Origin: Paenibacillus sp. FSL H7-0331
Lineage (GTDB): Bacteria > Bacillota > Bacilli > Paenibacillales > NBRC-103111
Direction of reading: 5' to 3'
Assembly: GCF_001956045.1 (NCBI RefSeq)
Contig: NZ_MRTH01000005.1
Location: forward strand, 248,001 to 312,000
DNA: 64,000 nucleotides
In this document: positions 61,307-64,000 of the stretch, piece by piece
Layout of the letters: each line of letters begins with the position of its first letter
How positions within the stretch are numbered: position 1 is the stretch's first letter
Notes under the pieces: model-generated
What the model was told of the DNA's origin: nothing
The model's input: only the letters and a program-made list of their open reading frames with translations
Databases searched by the model: none
Translations under genes and position numbers: made by a program

Positions 61307-62395
61307 TTGAAAAGTAAACTTATAAAATCATTCATTTCATATACAACTATTACTTTGACAACTTCATCTTTATTATTAAACATCGCAGCAGCTGCAGATC
61401 ATCAGGTGAAGCTACCCAAGGTAATCAATGGTGTCATTATCAACGAATCTACACTAGTACCGCTAAGAGATATTTTCGAGAATCTGGGAGCTACTATAGA
61501 ATGGGATGATTTGACAAAGAAGATCACCGCGACGAAAGATGCTAAAACAATTGTGCTAACAGTTGGAGATATCAAAGCTTATGTTAATGATCAACTGAAT
61601 ACCCTACCCGTAGCCCCTCAAATTATTAATGAAAAGACAATGATACCTGCTCGATTTGTTAGTGAATCACTTGAGGCAAAGGTCGAATGGGATTCCGCAA
61701 ATCATGTTGTAAACATTAACGACAGTATCCAAGTTGTATTTGGACCCGATGCTCAGACCATTAATAAGTTGCTGTCCGATGCTAATCAATTTTATATAAA
61801 TATTCTTAAAGAAGATTTTGCCAAGTACAGGATCGATTACAAAAAAGCAGATAAACAAACAATTGCTAAAGCCTATGAAGCCAGAAAAAAAGAGTTTTCA
61901 AAATATTTATCGGATAATTTTATAAACGGCAAATTTTCAGAATACTATTCTAATTCATTAAATGAAAGTCATCCTACCAAATTACCTGTTGCTGATCTAA
62001 TCGAGACTCGGTTAAAAGTTAATCAAGTCAGTGAAAATTCATTACTTGTAGAAGGAATAAGTTTACCTGATATGTTATCTGATGGTGCTTCATTTGAAAT
62101 TAAATTAATAAAAAAGGATGCAAACTGGCTTATTGAGGGAGTCACATATAAAACTAAAGTTGATGACTTAAAAATTACTGAAAGTGAAGCTACAAAATTT
62201 CTGGAAGCAAGATACGCTAGTGATTCTAAAATAACATTTCTTCAAAAAGTTACGATAAAAAATGACCCTTATTTAAATGGTGAATACTATAAATACCAAC
62301 TCGTTCACATAGCCTCTACTTACACTCAGTATATATACTTTAATACCAAAAATGGAACGGAAAATGTTGTACAAATGGACTCAACATTAGAATAG
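61307..62395 (+). CDS. Copper-amine-oxidase-N (stalk) domain secreted protein
   Basis: 362 residues, TTG start behind GAGGAGAGGG. Signal peptide ending near AAAAD (about residue 31). Residues about 33-150 hold the paired stalk-domain repeats: VPLRDIFENLGATIEWDD...KKITATK and IPARFVSESLEAKVEWDS, preceded by VIINE. The domain is common in Paenibacillus surface proteins and has no oxidase activity by itself. The C-terminal ~210 residues are Lys/Asn-rich and unassigned. The gene is clearly more AT-rich than its neighbours, which may reflect transfer. Confidence 0.85.
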   Translation: MKSKLIKSFISYTTITLTTSSLLLNIAAAADHQVKLPKVINGVIINESTLVPLRDIFENLGATIEWDDLTKKITATKDAKTIVLTVGDIKAYVNDQLNTLPVAPQIINEKTMIPARFVSESLEAKVEWDSANHVVNINDSIQVVFGPDAQTINKLLSDANQFYINILKEDFAKYRIDYKKADKQTIAKAYEARKKEFSKYLSDNFINGKFSEYYSNSLNESHPTKLPVADLIETRLKVNQVSENSLLVEGISLPDMLSDGASFEIKLIKKDANWLIEGVTYKTKVDDLKITESEATKFLEARYASDSKITFLQKVTIKNDPYLNGEYYKYQLVHIASTYTQYIYFNTKNGTENVVQMDSTLE

Positions 62396-62476
62396 AGTCA
62401 AGTATATTTCTAAACAGTTGATTTAATTTGAAAAATGTGGTATTTTATAGTCAATATTGGAAGTGATGAGCGGAAG

Positions 62477-62522
62477 AACCGCCTCTCCCATGCTGAAAAG
62501 CATGGAAGGGGCGGTTTTTTTT
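62477..62522 (+). terminator. Terminator of the stalk-domain gene
   Basis: Long stem starting AACCGCCTCTCCCATGCT with a GAAA loop, ending in eight T. Confidence 0.92.
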
Positions 62523-62633
62523 GTATCTAAATATTGTTTAATCCTGATGTTGATTAATTGTAATAGCAGTTTATTGTGTTGGTCGTAGACAAGCGTGTAA
62601 GGGGATCACATAGCTCAAATGGGGGTGGTTGAG

Positions 62634-64000
62634 GTGCAGATGCAGCCGCAGGGCAAACAAATCGGTGATGTAGTCGAAGGGCGATATCGTATCGTAGCCG
62701 TGCTGGGAAGCGGGGGAATGTCTACTGTATATTTGGCAGATGATTTGCGATTAACCGGCAAGCGCTGGGCAGTTAAGGAATCCAGACAGAGCAATGGAAC
62801 TGAATATGAATTTCTCGCGGAAGCAGAAATGCTTGTTAAACTTAACCATCCGAATCTTCCAGATATTGTTGATTATTTTCCAGCTGACTCCAATGGCTGC
62901 AGCTATCTGGTGATGGATTACATTGAGGGAGAAACGCTGCTGCAGCGATTTGAACGGTCCGGCAAGCGATTGCCAGTCAATCATGTGATTGACTATGCAC
63001 TGCAGCTGTGTGATGTGTTCGCGTATTTGCACAGCCACCAGCCTGAGCCGATTATTTACAGAGATGTGAAGCCTGCGAATCTGATGATCGATGCGCAGGA
63101 GCGGATACGGCTCATTGATTTCGGTATAGCTCGCAGCTATAAGGCCGGACAAGCTGCCGATACGGTGCGAATTGGCACGATTGGTTTTGCTGCACCTGAG
63201 CAATTCGAAGGTCGACAGACCGATGCGCGCACCGATTTGTTCGGATTGGGTGCGCTGCTGTATTACTTGCTGAGCGGCGGTCACTATTATTATGCTGTTC
63301 GCAGGCCGCTGAGCGATCACAGCGCCGCGATCTCTGCGAGCTTGTCGGCGCTTGTGGAGAAGCTGCTGCAAGCGGAGCCGCGAGCTCGCTGCCAGAGCGC
63401 CGCGGAGGTACGCGACGAGCTGCTGCGAATCCAGCCGCTGCAAACAGCAGCAGGAAACAATGGAGCAGACATGTATGGCGAAATAGACGAGGATGGTGGC
63501 CGAGGACGAAATCGAGACGGAGGTCGAGCGGAACAAAGCGGCACAGCCTCAAGGGATAGTGGTGGAAAGGGGCTATCAAAGTCGCCGCCGCGAGTCTTGG
63601 TTGTAGCCGGGCTGTACGTGGGTGCTGGCGCAACATTCACGACACTAGCGCTGGCCCGCGCACTGCACGGGCTTGGTGTCAGGCACGCGGTTTTGGAGGT
63701 GCAATCGAGGCATCCGGAGCTGTACGCACTACTGTATGGTGAGAAGCATGCTCCCCCCGATTATCGCTGCTATAACGAAGCGGGAGTGGATTTGCGGGAG
63801 CAGCAGACAGCTTGGGAGGATGGCAACACGCTGTGGCTGCCAGCGGCACCCCTATCGGGAGCTGAATGGTCCAATGAATCGATAAGTATCGATCGGATAC
63901 AGCCTACACTAGCAGACGGTAACCGGACAGAGCTGGCGTTCAGCCGACTGCAGCAGTTAATTCTCAAGGAGATAGAGCGGCCGATTATATTGGTCGATAT
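62634..64000 (+). CDS. Ser/Thr protein kinase with C-terminal degenerate P-loop domain (3' part missing)
   Basis: 455 codons are visible before the window edge. The start is uncertain: GTG 62634 (eight bases after GGGGG) is preferred over ATG 62640 and ATG 62619. Hanks-type kinase domain about 15-270: Gly loop VLGSGGMSTVYLADD, Lys in WAVKE, catalytic loop IIYRDVKPANLM (Tyr replaces the His of HRD), LIDFGIARSYK, then IGTIGFAAPEQFEGRQTDARTDLFGLG. A charged Gly/Arg linker (about 275-315) leads to PRVLVVAGLYVGAGATFTTLALARAL, a ParA/MinD-like P-loop whose Walker lysine is missing, and the window ends in IERPIILVD (Walker B-like). No transmembrane or PASTA region is seen, unlike PrkC. Long minus-strand readings here are shadows. 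Confidence 0.85.
   Translation, partial: MQMQPQGKQIGDVVEGRYRIVAVLGSGGMSTVYLADDLRLTGKRWAVKESRQSNGTEYEFLAEAEMLVKLNHPNLPDIVDYFPADSNGCSYLVMDYIEGETLLQRFERSGKRLPVNHVIDYALQLCDVFAYLHSHQPEPIIYRDVKPANLMIDAQERIRLIDFGIARSYKAGQAADTVRIGTIGFAAPEQFEGRQTDARTDLFGLGALLYYLLSGGHYYYAVRRPLSDHSAAISASLSALVEKLLQAEPRARCQSAAEVRDELLRIQPLQTAAGNNGADMYGEIDEDGGRGRNRDGGRAEQSGTASRDSGGKGLSKSPPRVLVVAGLYVGAGATFTTLALARALHGLGVRHAVLEVQSRHPELYALLYGEKHAPPDYRCYNEAGVDLREQQTAWEDGNTLWLPAAPLSGAEWSNESISIDRIQPTLADGNRTELAFSRLQQLILKEIERPIILVD

Noticed and set aside
62751..63636. Long minus-strand reading frames opposite the kinase gene
   Set aside because: They lack ribosome binding sites, have Arg/Gln/His-rich compositions typical of shadows, and the plus strand encodes an unmistakable kinase.

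Overview
This 64 kb window looks like chromosome from a Paenibacillus-type, spore-forming Gram-positive bacterium. The signs are a GerA-family spore germination operon, two YjcZ-like small sporulation proteins, an S-layer-homology (SLH) protein, a copper-amine-oxidase-N 'stalk' protein, an LplA/LplB/LplC-type sugar ABC transporter and strong AGGAGG ribosome binding sites. No rRNA, tRNA, IS element, prophage or CRISPR array was found.

Layout. 1-3195 (minus): three-gene germinant receptor operon, with its C subunit cut by the left edge. 3437-5278 (minus): a secreted CYTH-like protein and a LysR regulator. The LysR gene is divergent from 5604-10793 (plus), a binding-protein ABC transporter with a beta-CASP-type metallo-hydrolase; three palindromic repeats lie between them. 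10959-11933: aldo/keto reductase. 12054-18186: complete biotin operon, bioA-D-B-F-H-C, with its own promoter, a clear BirA operator and a terminator; its bioH-like gene carries an in-frame stop. 18413-33520: a carbohydrate locus made of a membrane-spanning AraC regulator, a lipoprotein binding protein, a GH42-like enzyme, an enolase-superfamily dehydratase, two permeases and two large paralogous proteins of no family I can name. 33558-37495: housekeeping and small genes (DedA, SMI1/KNR4, thioredoxin-like, glyoxalase II-like). 37650-41493: a GH2 enzyme divergent from an ArsR-type regulator carrying a large extra domain, with two palindromes between them. 41637-46885: a His-rich small membrane protein, a nitroreductase, an SLH/FN3/DUF3494 (ice-binding-like) surface protein, and citrate synthase. 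47092-57730: nine plus-strand genes (2-hydroxyacid dehydrogenase, three sugar-phosphate-isomerase-like TIM barrels, AraC regulator, two Gfo/Idh/MocA dehydrogenases, a DUF993 aldolase-like protein, a GH42 beta-galactosidase). 57861-64000: YjcZ, polysaccharide deacetylase, NamA-type ene-reductase, TSUP exporter, stalk-domain protein, and a Ser/Thr kinase fused to a degenerate P-loop domain and cut by the right edge.

How the genes work together. Two separate regions are built for sugar or glycoside use. At 18.4-33.5 kb a sensor, an importer and intracellular hydrolases plus an acid-sugar dehydratase suggest import of an oligosaccharide, perhaps containing uronic or aldonic acid units, followed by cytoplasmic breakdown. 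At 47-57.7 kb dehydrogenases, isomerases, an aldolase-like enzyme and a beta-galactosidase suggest an oxidative route for an unusual sugar or glycoside, with no transporter of its own in the window. The pair of unassigned large proteins at 25997-28819 and 30875-33520 is the best candidate for an undescribed enzyme family. All function calls come from reading the sequence alone; no database search was possible.
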